From contig NZ_AYJW01000018.1 of assembly GCF_000497205.1 (NCBI RefSeq), forward strand, positions 1-59,623: a stretch of 59,623 nt of DNA, read 5' to 3'. Position 1 is the first letter of the stretch; every line of letters begins with the position of its first letter. Under the pieces are notes generated by a model, which searched no databases, was not told the DNA's origin, and saw only the letters and a list, made by a program, of their open reading frames with translations. Below are positions 48,986-58,705 of this stretch, piece by piece. This stretch comes from Saccharopolyspora rectivirgula DSM 43747. Its GTDB lineage: Bacteria > Actinomycetota > Actinomycetes > Mycobacteriales > Pseudonocardiaceae. Position numbers and translations under genes: made by a program.

Positions 48986-49798
48986 ATGGGGGATGAAGGC
49001 CTGTACGCAGCGCCGCCACCACCTACCGGCCGTCCCGGGCTCCGCACCGCGGTCCGGGTCGTGGGAGCGTTCTGCGTGGTGTCCGGGCTGGCCCTGCTCT
49101 CCTGGGTGTTCTACGCCGGCTACGCCACCAACTGGGTGAGCGGGCGCAAGCAGGCCGAAGCCGAAGCGCAGCTGGTGCAGCGGTGGGACGAACCGGAACC
49201 GCGGCCCAGCGACTTCCAACCGGGTGAGGGCATCGCGAAGCTCCACATCCCGGACCTGGGCGCCGAGCTGGTCGTGCTGGAAGGAACCGATGCGGACACG
49301 CTGGCGGCCGGCCCCGGGCACTACCCGGCGACCGCACTGCCCGGTCAGCCGGGCAACTTCGCGGTGGCCGGGCACCGGAACGGGTACGGCGCACCGTTCA
49401 ACGAGCTCGACGAACTCACCCCGTGCGCCCCGCTGATCGTGGAAACCGCCACCCACTGGTACGTCTACCGGGTGCTGCCGCTGGCCGACTCGGACACGTC
49501 CGGGGACGACCCGAAGTGCGCGCCGCAGCTGCCCGCCCCCTACGACGAGGTCGTGGGCGTGCGGACGGTGTCCCCGGACCAGGCCGCCGTGCTCAACCCG
49601 GTCCCCGGCGAACCGGAGCAGGTGCTCCCCGCCGACCAGCAGTTGCCGCTGATCACGCTCACCACCTGCCACCCGGAGTGGTCCGCCCGGCAACGGCTGA
49701 TCGTGCACGGGCTGCTCACCAAGCAGTACCAGAAGCTGCCGGACCAGCCCGGGCTGCGTCCGCCAGAACTCACGGAAAACGCCGTGCCCGAACGTTGA
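48986..49798 (+). CDS. Class E sortase
   Basis: 270 residues from ATG 48986 (GGAGGA upstream). A Pro-rich N-terminus precedes one membrane helix (about 24-46). The sortase domain has the catalytic triad H130 (VAGHRNGYGAPF), C228 (TLTTCHP) and R236 (SARQRLIV). Class E enzymes of high-GC bacteria recognise LAxTG-like signals and attach proteins to peptidoglycan. It precedes pabA by 22 bp. In streptomycetes the same location near pknB carries class E sortases; mycobacteria have a different gene (Rv0012) here. Confidence 0.9.
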   Translation: MGDEGLYAAPPPPTGRPGLRTAVRVVGAFCVVSGLALLSWVFYAGYATNWVSGRKQAEAEAQLVQRWDEPEPRPSDFQPGEGIAKLHIPDLGAELVVLEGTDADTLAAGPGHYPATALPGQPGNFAVAGHRNGYGAPFNELDELTPCAPLIVETATHWYVYRVLPLADSDTSGDDPKCAPQLPAPYDEVVGVRTVSPDQAAVLNPVPGEPEQVLPADQQLPLITLTTCHPEWSARQRLIVHGLLTKQYQKLPDQPGLRPPELTENAVPER

Positions 49799-49820
49799 AA
49801 ACAGCGCGTACGCTGGGCGA

Positions 49821-50462
49821 GTGCGTGTTCTGGTGGTCGACAACTACGACAGCTTCGTCTACAACCTGGTGCAGTACCTGGCGCAGCTCGGCGCGGAGTG
49901 CTCGGTTCGGCGCAACGACGTCGTGACCGACGAAGAGGTGACCGAGGCCGACGGGGTGCTGTTCAGCCCCGGGCCCGGAACCCCGCAGCGGGCGGGCCGC
50001 ACCATGGAGCTCATCGAGCGCTGCGCCGGCGAGCGCAAACCCGTGCTCGGGGTGTGCTTGGGGCACCAGGCGATCGGCGCGGTCTTCGGCGGCACGGTCG
50101 AGCGAGCCCCCGAGCTCCTGCACGGCAAGGTCAGCGAGATCCACCACGACGGTTCCGGGGTGTTCGCCGGTCTGCCGAACCCGTTCATCGCCACCCGGTA
50201 CCACTCGCTGATCGTCCGGGCCGACAGCGTTCCCGAGGAGTTCGAGGTCACCGCCCGCACCGAGAGCGGCATCGTGATGGGCATGCGGCACCGCGAGCTG
50301 CCGGTCGAAGGGGTCCAGTTCCACCCCGAGTCGGTGCTCACCGACGGCGGGCACCGGATGCTGGCCAACTGGATGGCCGACGCCGGGCACCCGGTTCCCG
50401 AGCACCTGGTGGCCGAACTGGAGACCGGCATGCGCCGGGTGGCCGCCGCGGCGCACCGCTGA
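49821..50462 (+). CDS. pabA: Glutamine amidotransferase, anthranilate/aminodeoxychorismate synthase component II
   Basis: 213 residues, class I glutaminase: VDNYDSFVYNLVQYL, oxyanion GPGTP, nucleophile C79 (LGVCLGHQAIG), and H168-E170 (VQFHPESV). It releases ammonia for the PabB or TrpE subunit, serving folate and/or tryptophan synthesis. The mycobacterial neighbour is called trpG, and sequence alone does not separate the two roles; no trp gene is nearby. GTG start. It converges on pknB across a terminator. Confidence 0.88.
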   Translation: MRVLVVDNYDSFVYNLVQYLAQLGAECSVRRNDVVTDEEVTEADGVLFSPGPGTPQRAGRTMELIERCAGERKPVLGVCLGHQAIGAVFGGTVERAPELLHGKVSEIHHDGSGVFAGLPNPFIATRYHSLIVRADSVPEEFEVTARTESGIVMGMRHRELPVEGVQFHPESVLTDGGHRMLANWMADAGHPVPEHLVAELETGMRRVAAAAHR

Positions 50463-50492
50463 ACCGGTCGGAAAGCACCCCGAGAAGCAGAA

Positions 50493-50521
50493 CCGGGCGG
50501 ACGCCGAAGGCATCCGCCCGG
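50493..50521. terminator. Bidirectional terminator between pabA and pknB
   Basis: A 13-bp stem (50493-50505 with 50509-50521, one mismatch) with a GAA loop in the 75-bp convergent gap. Confidence 0.8.
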
Positions 50522-50537
50522 ATCAACGCGGCACCGC

Positions 50538-52505
50538 TCAGCCGAACGGCGGGAAGATCCCACCGCCCGGGGTGGTGCTCGGGGAGTCCTCGTCCTCCCC
50601 GACGTAGATGGTCACGGGCTGGTTCTTGCCCAGCGACTGGCCCGGGCTCGGGTCGGAGCCGATGACCTTCCCCTCCTCGTCGGAGTCGGAGGTGCTCCGC
50701 GAAACCTGCCGCAGCTCACCGCTCCAGCCCATGTCGCGCAGTTCCTCCAGGGCCTCCTCCGGGCTCATCTCCCGCAGGTCCGGCATGGTCAACTGCTCGC
50801 CCTTGGACACCATCAGGGTCACCGTGGTGCCGGGCCGGGCCTTGCTGCCCGGAGCCGGATCCTGGTTGACGACCGTGCCGCCGGGCTGATCGGAGTCGAC
50901 CTCCTGCTTCTGCACCTTGAAGCCAGCGCCCACCAGGAAGGCCTCGGCGGTCTCGAACGGCTGCCCCCGCAGGTCCGGGATCTGCACGTTCTCCGACTTC
51001 TTGCCGATGACCACGTCGATGGCCGTGCCCTTGTCGATCGTGCTGTCGCGGTTGCTCCACTCGATGATCTTGTCGACGAGCTGCTCGTTCTCCGTCTCCT
51101 GGTATTCGATGGAGCCCAGGCTCAACCCCGCCTTGTTCAGCTGCTCCCAGGCCTCCTGGATGCTCAGCCCGTACAGGTCGGGCACCTGGGTCTGCTCGGG
51201 GCCGGTGCCGATGCACAGCTTCAACTGCCGCTGGTTCTCCGGGACCAGCGTGTTCGCCTCCGGCTCCTGGTTCACCACTCGGTTGACCTGCTCCTGGTTG
51301 GAGGGGCACTGGACGATCACCGGGTTCCAGCCGTTGGAGTTGGCGAAGGCGACCGCGTCGGCCTGCACCCGGCCCCGCAGGTTCGGCACCCGGATCTGCT
51401 CCGGTTCCTGCTGGGCCATCAGGAAGGTGGTGAGCCAGGCGGCCAGGGCGAACACCGCCACGCAAGCCACCGTCACTAACGCGATGAGCAGGTTCTTGCG
51501 CCGCTTGCCGCCGCGCGCGGGGGCCTGCTCGTACGCCGTTTCCTCGCCGTCCTCCTCCGGTTCCACCCGGTGGTGCCGGCCGGTTTGGACCATCTCGGTG
51601 CTCGACGTCTCCTCGAGCATCGCGGTCCGCTCCTCGTCCGACATGATCATCGGTGCCTTCGGCCGCTGCCCGGACAGCACCCGCACCAGGTCCGCCCGCA
51701 TCTCGGAGGCCGACTGGTAGCGGTTGGCCGGGTTCTTGCTGAGCGCCTTGAGCACCACGGCGTCCAGCGAGGCCGGCACGGTCGGGTTGACGTCCGAGGG
51801 TTTGCGCGGCTCCTCCCGCACGTGCTGGTAGGCGACCGCCACTGGCGAATCACCGGTGAACGGCGGTTCTCCGGTCAGCAGCTCGAACAGCACGCAGCCC
51901 GCCGCGTAGACGTCGCTGCGGGCGTCCACGGACTCGCCGCGGGCCTGCTCCGGGGAGAGGTACTGGGCGGTGCCGATGACCGCCGCGGTCTGGGTGACCG
52001 CGGCCTGCTGGCCGTCCAGCGCGCGGGCGATGCCGAAGTCCATCACCTTCACCGCGCCGGAGGTGGTGATCATGATGTTCGCCGGCTTGACGTCCCGGTG
52101 CACGATGCCGTGCCGGTGGCTGAAGTCCAGCGCCGCCGAAGCGTCGGCCATGACTTCCATCGCCCGGCGGGGCGGCAGCGGGCCCTCGGTCTTGACGATG
52201 TCGCGCAGCGTCCGGCCGTCGACGTACTCCATGACGATGTACGGCAGCGGCCCGTTCTCCGACTCGGTTTCCCCGGTGTCGTAGACGGCGACGATCGCCG
52301 GATGGTTCAGTGCAGCGGCGTTCTGGGCTTCCCTGCGGAAGCGGAGCTGGAACGTCGGGTCCCGGGCGAGGTCGGCCCGCAAGATCTTGACCGCCACGTC
52401 CCGCCCCAGCCGCGTGTCCCGGCCGCGGTGCACTTCCGACATACCGCCATAGCCGAGTGTTTCACCGATCTCGTAGCGGTTGGAGAGAAGTCGCGGTGAA
52501 CTCAT
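50538..52505 (-). CDS. pknB: PASTA-domain Ser/Thr kinase PknB
   Basis: 655 residues from ATG 52505, the start that puts the kinase domain at residue 10 as in the family; the frame is open 47 codons further but overlaps pknA. Catalytic residues: K40, D138 (HRDVKPAN) and D156 (DFG). Activation-loop T171 and T173 (AVTQTAAVIG) are at the mycobacterial numbering. A juxtamembrane linker leads to a membrane helix (338-363) and four PASTA repeats that sense muropeptide or lipid II. It is an essential regulator of wall growth; predicted targets here include CwlM, the pseudokinase and FhaB. Confidence 0.97.
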   Translation of the reverse strand: MSSPRLLSNRYEIGETLGYGGMSEVHRGRDTRLGRDVAVKILRADLARDPTFQLRFRREAQNAAALNHPAIVAVYDTGETESENGPLPYIVMEYVDGRTLRDIVKTEGPLPPRRAMEVMADASAALDFSHRHGIVHRDVKPANIMITTSGAVKVMDFGIARALDGQQAAVTQTAAVIGTAQYLSPEQARGESVDARSDVYAAGCVLFELLTGEPPFTGDSPVAVAYQHVREEPRKPSDVNPTVPASLDAVVLKALSKNPANRYQSASEMRADLVRVLSGQRPKAPMIMSDEERTAMLEETSSTEMVQTGRHHRVEPEEDGEETAYEQAPARGGKRRKNLLIALVTVACVAVFALAAWLTTFLMAQQEPEQIRVPNLRGRVQADAVAFANSNGWNPVIVQCPSNQEQVNRVVNQEPEANTLVPENQRQLKLCIGTGPEQTQVPDLYGLSIQEAWEQLNKAGLSLGSIEYQETENEQLVDKIIEWSNRDSTIDKGTAIDVVIGKKSENVQIPDLRGQPFETAEAFLVGAGFKVQKQEVDSDQPGGTVVNQDPAPGSKARPGTTVTLMVSKGEQLTMPDLREMSPEEALEELRDMGWSGELRQVSRSTSDSDEEGKVIGSDPSPGQSLGKNQPVTIYVGEDEDSPSTTPGGGIFPPFG

Positions 52506-52542
52506 CGAAGCGTCGTTCCGATCCTTGTCAACGATCGTCCCA

Positions 52543-53883
52543 TCATGCTGCCCCGCCGTTTCCGGACAGCGGTTCCAGGGCGGCGTACGTGGTTCCCCCG
52601 ACCTCGGGCTCCCCCAGCCTGGTGTCGACTCCTGGCAGAGGGGCATGCCGTAGCGCAGTCTGGCCTAAACCGGGCGAAGGGTCCAGGGTGAGCTCGGTCG
52701 GATGACCGCTCCGGTCCAGTCCCTGGTTCTGGACCGTCCAGAAGATCAGCGCTCCGGCCACCACCAGCAGTACAACAGCCAGCACGGTCGAGAGCACCCA
52801 GACGACGGCTCGGTTGTTGCGCTGCTGCGGTGCTTGCGGCTGCGGTGGCAGCTGCTGCGGTGGTGACTGCGGGGTGAGCATTCCCGGCGGATACGTGTTG
52901 GCGGCCATGGGTGGCGGCTGATTCGCCGGTGCCTGCGGCTGGTTCGCCGGTGCCTGCGGCGGCACTCCCAGAACCGGTATCGCCGGTTGGGACTGCAGCT
53001 GCCGCTGCACCGGCATCCCCGCCAGCCTGGCGGGAGGCGGGGGTGGATGGCCGGCTCGCACAGCGGCGACGGCGTTGGCGAATTCCCCGCCGTCGGCGTA
53101 GCGCCGGCGGGGGTCCTTCACCAAGGTCGCTTCGATCAGCGTCCGCACACCCGGGGGAACGTCGGGCGGCAGCGGTGGCGCCACGTCCCGGATGTGCATC
53201 ATGGCCACGGTCACGGCGTTGTCCGACAGGAACGGCCGGTGGCCCATCAGGCACTCGTAGCCTACGACCGCCAGGGAGTACACATCGCTGGCAGGGCTGG
53301 ATTCTTCGCCCAGCGCCTGTTCCGGCGCGATGTAGTGGGCCGTGCCCATCACCATCCCCGACCGGGTCACCGGTGCCGCGTCGGCGGCCTTGGCCAGGCC
53401 GAAGTCGGTGATCTTCACCGTCCCGTCCGGGGTGATGAGGATGTTCCCGGGCTTGACGTCCCGGTGCACCAGGCCGCGTTCGTGAGCTGCCTGCAGCGCC
53501 CGGCCGGCCTGCTCCAGCATGTCGAGCGTGTGGTCGGTGTTGATCCGTCCTTCCCGGGCCAGGATCGCCGCCAGCGGCTCACCTTCGACCAGCTCCATCA
53601 CCAGGTAGGCGGTGTCGTCCGGACCGTCCGGCGTGGAAGCGGTCTCGCCGTAGTCGTGGACCGCGGCGATCCCCGGGTGGTTCAGCGACGCGGTGGTCCT
53701 GGCCTCGGTGCGGAAGCGGTGCAGGAACTCGGCGTTCCCGGAGAGCTCGGCCTTGAGCACCTTCACCGCGACCGTGCGATCTAACCGGACGTCGACGGCT
53801 TGCCACACCTCGCCCATGCCGCCCACGGCGATCCGCCGGTCCAACCGGTAGCGCTCGGCGAGCAACTGGCCGGAGGTAAGCAC
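52543..53883 (-). CDS. pknA: Ser/Thr protein kinase PknA
   Basis: 446 residues from GTG 53883. Catalytic K41, D142 (HRDVKPGN) and D160 (DFG); activation loop [20 protein letters not shown]. After residue 280 comes a Pro/Gln-rich linker with short repeats (QAPANQP), one membrane helix (around 360-385) and a short outer tail of about 60 residues without PASTA repeats. It phosphorylates division and wall proteins together with PknB. Start 3 bp after the pbpA stop; pknB follows after 37 bp. Confidence 0.95.
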   Translation of the reverse strand: MLTSGQLLAERYRLDRRIAVGGMGEVWQAVDVRLDRTVAVKVLKAELSGNAEFLHRFRTEARTTASLNHPGIAAVHDYGETASTPDGPDDTAYLVMELVEGEPLAAILAREGRINTDHTLDMLEQAGRALQAAHERGLVHRDVKPGNILITPDGTVKITDFGLAKAADAAPVTRSGMVMGTAHYIAPEQALGEESSPASDVYSLAVVGYECLMGHRPFLSDNAVTVAMMHIRDVAPPLPPDVPPGVRTLIEATLVKDPRRRYADGGEFANAVAAVRAGHPPPPPARLAGMPVQRQLQSQPAIPVLGVPPQAPANQPQAPANQPPPMAANTYPPGMLTPQSPPQQLPPQPQAPQQRNNRAVVWVLSTVLAVVLLVVAGALIFWTVQNQGLDRSGHPTELTLDPSPGLGQTALRHAPLPGVDTRLGEPEVGGTTYAALEPLSGNGGAA

Positions 53884-53886
53884 GGA

Positions 53887-55341
53887 TCAGCCACCTCCCT
53901 GCAGACCCGCCCGGATGACCTCCCGGCCGATCGGGGCGGCGATGGAGCCGCCGGTGGCTTCCGCACCCTCGTCACCGCCGTTCTCCACGATCACGGCGAC
54001 CGCGATCTGCGGGTTCTCGGCCGGGGCGAACGCCACGTACCAGCCGTGCGGTTTGTCCTCCGGGTCACCGTGCTGTGCGGTACCGGTCTTGGACGCGATG
54101 TCGATGCCGGAGATCTTGCCGGAGCCCTTGGTGTAGCGCTCCGACTGGATCATCATGTCCCGGATGGCCTGGGCGATCTTGGGGTCGACCGCCTGGCCGA
54201 GGGATTCCGGTTTGAAGGTGTCCAGCTCCGACATGTCCGGTGCCCGCGTGGCCTTGACCAGCTGGGGCTTCATCAGCTCGCCGTCGTTGGCGATGGCCGC
54301 TGCGATCATCGCGTTCTGCAGCGGGGTGACCCGCACGTCGCGCTGGCCGATGCCCGACTGGTACAGGGCGGCGGCGTCCGGCATCGGGCCGAGGTCGGAG
54401 TGCGCCACGCTCATCGGGATCTGCAGGTCCTTGCCGAACCCGAACCGGGCCGCGGTTTCCCGCAGCTTGTCCGGCCCGACCTCCCCGGCGATCTCGGCGA
54501 AGGCCGTGTTGCAGGAGTGGGCCAGGGCCTCGATGAGGGTGTTGCCGGCGCACTGCTTGCCGCCGTAGTTCGGCAGCTGGGTCCGGGTGTTGGGCAGGGT
54601 GATCGACGCGGCGTCCTCCACCTTGCTGTCGGAGGTGTAGCCGTTCTCCAGCGCGGCCGCGGTGGTGATCAGCTTGAAGGTGGAGCCGGGCGGGTAGGTC
54701 TCCGAAACCGCCCGGTTGGACAGCGGTCGGCTGTCGTCGTTCTCCAGCTCCTGCCAGGCCTCGGCGACCGCGTTGTTGTCGTGCGCGGTGAGCACGTTCG
54801 GGTCGTAGGAGGGCGCGTTGACCATGGCCAGGATTTCGCCGGTGGACGGGTTCAGCGCCACCACCGAGCCCTGGAACCCCTTGCTGGTGAGCTGCTCGTA
54901 GGCGACCTGCTGGATCGCCGGGTCGATGGTCAGCTCGACGTTGCCGCCCCGCGGCTTCTCCCCGGTGATGATGTCCGCCAGGTGGTCGAACGCGAGGCTG
55001 TCGTCGGTGCCGTTGAGGATGTCGTCCTCGGCCCGCTCGATGCCGTTGGAGCCGTAGTAGAACGAGTAGAACCCGGTCACCGGCGCGAACATCGGGCCGT
55101 TCGGGTACTTGCGCTGGTACTTCAGGATCTCGCTGTCGGCGGGCACCGAGTGCGCCAGGGACTGCCCGCCGGCGATGATCTGGCCCCGCTCCCGGGAGTA
55201 CTTGTCGTAGAGCGTCCGCTGGTTGCCGGCGGCCTTCCGGTACTCGTCGGCCTTGATGACCTGGATGTAGGTCGCGTTGCCCATCAGCAGCACGACCATC
55301 GCCATCATGACCAGCGCGACTCGGCGCAGCGGCTTGTTCAT
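53887..55341 (-). CDS. pbpA: Penicillin-binding protein PbpA (class B transpeptidase)
   Basis: 484 residues. One N-terminal membrane anchor (VALVMMAMVVLLMGNATYIQV), a dimerisation region, and the transpeptidase domain with SxxK STFK (about residue 221), SxN SCN (about 277) and KTG (about 417, ASKTGTAQ). It crosslinks peptidoglycan as the partner of RodA, encoded immediately upstream with a 4-bp ATGA overlap. Confidence 0.96.
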   Translation of the reverse strand: MNKPLRRVALVMMAMVVLLMGNATYIQVIKADEYRKAAGNQRTLYDKYSRERGQIIAGGQSLAHSVPADSEILKYQRKYPNGPMFAPVTGFYSFYYGSNGIERAEDDILNGTDDSLAFDHLADIITGEKPRGGNVELTIDPAIQQVAYEQLTSKGFQGSVVALNPSTGEILAMVNAPSYDPNVLTAHDNNAVAEAWQELENDDSRPLSNRAVSETYPPGSTFKLITTAAALENGYTSDSKVEDAASITLPNTRTQLPNYGGKQCAGNTLIEALAHSCNTAFAEIAGEVGPDKLRETAARFGFGKDLQIPMSVAHSDLGPMPDAAALYQSGIGQRDVRVTPLQNAMIAAAIANDGELMKPQLVKATRAPDMSELDTFKPESLGQAVDPKIAQAIRDMMIQSERYTKGSGKISGIDIASKTGTAQHGDPEDKPHGWYVAFAPAENPQIAVAVIVENGGDEGAEATGGSIAAPIGREVIRAGLQGGG

Positions 55342-56759
55342 CGGGGACGCTCCACCAGTTCGGTATGTGCCTCCGCGATCGGGGCCTGCTTCGGTTTCGG
55401 CTTCGGCGGTTCCTGCGGGCGGCGGGCCGCGTCGGACACCCGCAGCAGCATCGCGATCAGGATGTAGTTGGCCAGCAGGGAGGAACCGCCGTAGGCCATG
55501 AACGGCGCGGTCAGACCGGTCATCGGGATGAGCCCGGTGACGCCCCCGGCCACCACGAACAGCTGCAGCGCGATGGTGAACGACAGACCGCCGGCGAACA
55601 GCTTGCCGAAGGAGTCGCGGACCGCCAGCGCGGTGCGCAGCCCGCGGGTCATCAGCAGCAGGTACAGCATGAACAGGGCCATCAGGCCGACCAGGCCGAG
55701 TTCTTCACCGATCGCGGAGATGATGAAGTCACTGGCCGCCCACGGGGTCAGGTCCGGTCGACCGTTGCCCAGCCCGGTGCCTGGGATCCCGCCGTAGGTC
55801 ATCCCGAACAGCCCGGTCCGCAGCTGGTAGCCCGGGTCGTTGGGCAGTTCCGCCAGCGGGTCCAACCAGGTGTTGACCCGGACCTGGACGTGGCTGAACA
55901 GGTTGAACGCCAGGACGCAGCCGACCGCGAACATCGACAGGCCGAGGAAGACCCACACCGCCCGCTCGGTGGCGATGTAGATCATCACCAGCACGATGCC
56001 GAAGAACAGCAGCGAGGTGCCCAGGTCCTTCTCCAGCACCACGATGCCGATGGACAGGAACCAGGCGAGGAGCACCGGACCCAGGTCCCGGGCGCGGGGG
56101 AAGTCGACGCCCAGGAAGCGCTTCCCGGCGGCGGTGAACAGCTCCCGCTTGGACACCAGGAAGGACGCGAAGAAGATCATCAGCAGGATCTTGGCGAATT
56201 CGCCGGGCTGGATTGACATCCCGCCGATGGAGATCCACAGTTTGGCACCGTTGATCTCGGAAATGGAGCTGGGCAGCAACCCGGGCAGGGCGAGCAGGAT
56301 CAACCCGGCGAAACCGCAGGTGTAGCCGTAGCGGGCGAGCACCCGGTGGTCCTTGAGGAAGGCCAGGACCAGCACGAACATCAGCACACCGACGGTGGAG
56401 AAGAAGATCTGCTTGCCGGTGAACGGCGAGCCCGTCACCTCCGCCAGGTCCAGGCGGTGCAGCATCACCAGCCCGAGCCCGTTGACCAGGGACACGAGCG
56501 GCAGGATCAGCGGGTCGGCGTACGGGGCGAACTTCCGCACCGCGAGGTGGGCGCCGCCGAACAGCGCCAAGAACGCCAGCCCGTAGTACAGCAGTTGCCG
56601 GGTGACGGTCTGCTCTTGATTGATCTCCACGATCATGATCGCCCCGGTGACGATCACCGCGGAGAACACCAGCATGAACAGCTCAGTACCCCGCCGCGTG
56701 CGCACGTTCGGCGTGCTGGCGGAGCCGCTGGCTGGGCCGGTCGTGACCGGTGTTGCCAT
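55338..56759 (-). CDS. rodA: SEDS peptidoglycan glycosyltransferase RodA
   Basis: 473 residues from ATG 56759, which overlaps the pstP stop (TGATG); the longer frame upstream is the shadow of pstP. About ten to twelve membrane helices. SEDS signatures: PGEFAKILLMIFFASFL, LEKDLGTSLLFFGI, YGGIPGTGLGNGRP and IPMTGLTAPFMAYGGSSLLANY. It polymerises lipid II with PbpA. A polar C-terminal tail (RPQEPPKPKPKQ) is cytoplasmic. Confidence 0.96.
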   Translation of the reverse strand: MATPVTTGPASGSASTPNVRTRRGTELFMLVFSAVIVTGAIMIVEINQEQTVTRQLLYYGLAFLALFGGAHLAVRKFAPYADPLILPLVSLVNGLGLVMLHRLDLAEVTGSPFTGKQIFFSTVGVLMFVLVLAFLKDHRVLARYGYTCGFAGLILLALPGLLPSSISEINGAKLWISIGGMSIQPGEFAKILLMIFFASFLVSKRELFTAAGKRFLGVDFPRARDLGPVLLAWFLSIGIVVLEKDLGTSLLFFGIVLVMIYIATERAVWVFLGLSMFAVGCVLAFNLFSHVQVRVNTWLDPLAELPNDPGYQLRTGLFGMTYGGIPGTGLGNGRPDLTPWAASDFIISAIGEELGLVGLMALFMLYLLLMTRGLRTALAVRDSFGKLFAGGLSFTIALQLFVVAGGVTGLIPMTGLTAPFMAYGGSSLLANYILIAMLLRVSDAARRPQEPPKPKPKQAPIAEAHTELVERPR

Positions 56760-58198
56760 CAGCTCACCATCCGGCAGGTAACGCCTGGTTTCTGTTCTTT
56801 GGTCTGCAGCGGGGTCGCGTCCGTGCTCGAGGGCTCCGGCGGCGGAGGCTGCTCGGGCGGGGGCGGCACCGCTTGCGTCGGAGTGCCGGGCGGCACGGAC
56901 TGACCTTCCGGCGGCACCGGCGGGTGCGCCGGGGGCTGGCTCGGCTGCGGGGTCGGCTCGGGCTTCTCGCACTCGGGGAGCAGCGCGTTCATCCGCAGCC
57001 GGCGCATGGCTTCCCGGGCCTCCTGCAGCCCGTTGACCTCCAGGGCGCCGCTGCGCACGTCGGGCCGCTGGGCTTCCACCAGGTCCTGCAGCTTGATGGG
57101 TTCGCAGTCCGGTGCGGAACCCTCCGGGCAGGAGGTCTCCACCTGCCAGTTCATGGAGAAGCCGAGCACGTTGCCCGGAACACCTTGGTAGATCACCACT
57201 TCATCGGCCTCGTTGACCCCGATGAAGTACCGGTTGAGCACCCACCAACGCCCAACCAGTACGGTTCCACCAAGCAGGATGAGCACACCGCACATCACCA
57301 TCAGCAGGCCGAGCCAACGGCGTTTGCGGCGCGGCTCCACCGGTGGTGAGGTGGGTTCAGGTCGCTGCTGCTGCGGCGGCCGCGGCAACATCGCGGAAGC
57401 TCGAGCAGCAGACGAGTCCGGCTGCGGGTGCTCATCGCCATTTCCCGCCGCACCCCCGACGATGGGGGCGTCGTCGCCGAATTCGACGTCGACGACGTCG
57501 GCGACGATGACTGTGACGTTGTCCGGTCCGCCGCCCTTGAGCGCCAGCTCGATCATCCGGTCCGCGCACTGCTGCGGGTCCGGGATCCGGAGCGCTTCGG
57601 CGATCGTCTCGGTGCTGACCGGGCCGGTCAGGCCGTCGGAGCACAGCAGGTAGCGGTCGCCAGCGCGGCACTCCCGGATGGTCAAGGTGGGTTCCACCTC
57701 GTGCCCGGTCAGCGCCTGCAGCAGCAGGGAGCGCTGCGGGTGGTTGGCCGCTTCCTCCTCGGTGATCCGGCCTTCGTCGATCAGGGACTGGACGAACGTG
57801 TCGTCGTGGGTGATCTGGGTCAGTTCGCCGTCGCGAACCATGTAGCAGCGCGAGTCCCCGACGTGCACTAAGCCCATCTTGCTGCCCGCGAACAGGATCG
57901 CGGTCAGCGTGGTGCCCATGCCTTCCAGCTCGGGGTCGCTGGCGACCAGTTCCGCGATGGCGTTGTTGCCGGCGAGCACCGCTTGGTGCAGCTGACCAAG
58001 CAGGTCGTCACCCGGCTCGTCGTCATCCAGGGGCGCGAGCGCCGCGATGACGACCTTGCTAGCAACCTCCCCGGCGGCATGGCCGCCCATGCCGTCTGCG
58101 AGGGCGAGTAGTCGTGGGCCGGCATAGACCGAGTCCTGGTTGTTCGAACGGACCAGGCCGCGGTCGCTGCGGGCTGCGTAGTGAAGGACGAGGGTCAT
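56759..58198 (-). CDS. pstP: PP2C-family Ser/Thr phosphatase PstP
   Basis: 479 residues. The catalytic domain (1-237) has RSDRGLVRSNNQDSVYAG, LADGMGGHAAGE, VHVGDSRCYMV, CSDGL and GGPDNVTVIV, with all metal-ligand aspartates. A disordered linker, one membrane helix (about 292-313) and an outer region rich in Pro/Gln at the end follow. It is the only dedicated phosphatase of the operon and dephosphorylates PknA/PknB and their targets. It overlaps fhaB by 4 bp. The broken MerR-PP2C gene near 2.2 kb is a close paralogue of its catalytic domain. Confidence 0.96.
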   Translation of the reverse strand: MTLVLHYAARSDRGLVRSNNQDSVYAGPRLLALADGMGGHAAGEVASKVVIAALAPLDDDEPGDDLLGQLHQAVLAGNNAIAELVASDPELEGMGTTLTAILFAGSKMGLVHVGDSRCYMVRDGELTQITHDDTFVQSLIDEGRITEEEAANHPQRSLLLQALTGHEVEPTLTIRECRAGDRYLLCSDGLTGPVSTETIAEALRIPDPQQCADRMIELALKGGGPDNVTVIVADVVDVEFGDDAPIVGGAAGNGDEHPQPDSSAARASAMLPRPPQQQRPEPTSPPVEPRRKRRWLGLLMVMCGVLILLGGTVLVGRWWVLNRYFIGVNEADEVVIYQGVPGNVLGFSMNWQVETSCPEGSAPDCEPIKLQDLVEAQRPDVRSGALEVNGLQEAREAMRRLRMNALLPECEKPEPTPQPSQPPAHPPVPPEGQSVPPGTPTQAVPPPPEQPPPPEPSSTDATPLQTKEQKPGVTCRMVS

Positions 58199-58659
58199 GA
58201 GCGCAGCTCGATCACCGTCTTGCCGATTCTGATCGGAACGCCGAGCGGGACTTTGGTCGGCCCCGTGACCTTCGCCCGATCGAGGTATGTGCCATTTGTG
58301 GAGCCTAGATCTTCCACGTACCAGTCAGAACCTCGGAGCGACAACCGGGCGTGCCTGGTGGACGCGTAGTCGTCGTCGAGGACCAGCGTGGAGTCGTCAG
58401 CGCGACCAATCGTGATCGGCCGACCGTCCAACGAAATGCGAGTACCGGCCAGGGCGCCGTGCGTGACCACCATCTGGCGGGCGACTTTGCCCTTCTTGCC
58501 CCGGTTCTTGCCGGGCATCCGGTTCCCGCCTGGCATCGGGATACGCATCCCGGACGCCGAGTAGAGGTCAGAACGGACCACCCGCAGGGCGGCCAGCACG
58601 AACAACCAGAGCAGGGCGAGAAACCCTGCTCTGGTCAGCTGTATCACCAGCTCTGGCAC
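58195..58659 (-). CDS. fhaB: FHA-domain protein FhaB (FipA)
   Basis: 154 residues from GTG 58659. An N-terminal membrane helix (about 10-26) and a basic linker (GKNRGKKGK) precede a forkhead-associated domain (62-152), with pThr-binding R86 (IGRADDS), S100 and H103 (STRHARL) and N122 (GSTNGTYLD). In mycobacteria FhaB/FipA links PknA-PknB signalling to FtsZ and FtsQ. Coupled to pstP by a 4-bp overlap; fhaA ends 46 bp upstream. Confidence 0.95.
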   Translation of the reverse strand: MPELVIQLTRAGFLALLWLFVLAALRVVRSDLYSASGMRIPMPGGNRMPGKNRGKKGKVARQMVVTHGALAGTRISLDGRPITIGRADDSTLVLDDDYASTRHARLSLRGSDWYVEDLGSTNGTYLDRAKVTGPTKVPLGVPIRIGKTVIELRS

Positions 58660-58705
58660 CTGTTGTGAACGCTCCTACTCGTGTCTGGACGCGTATTCCG
58701 CGACC

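Noticed and set aside
52506-52646. Upstream extension of pknB overlapping pknA
   Set aside because: The extra 47 residues would lie inside the pknA coding sequence and have no kinase similarity; the family starts close to the kinase domain.
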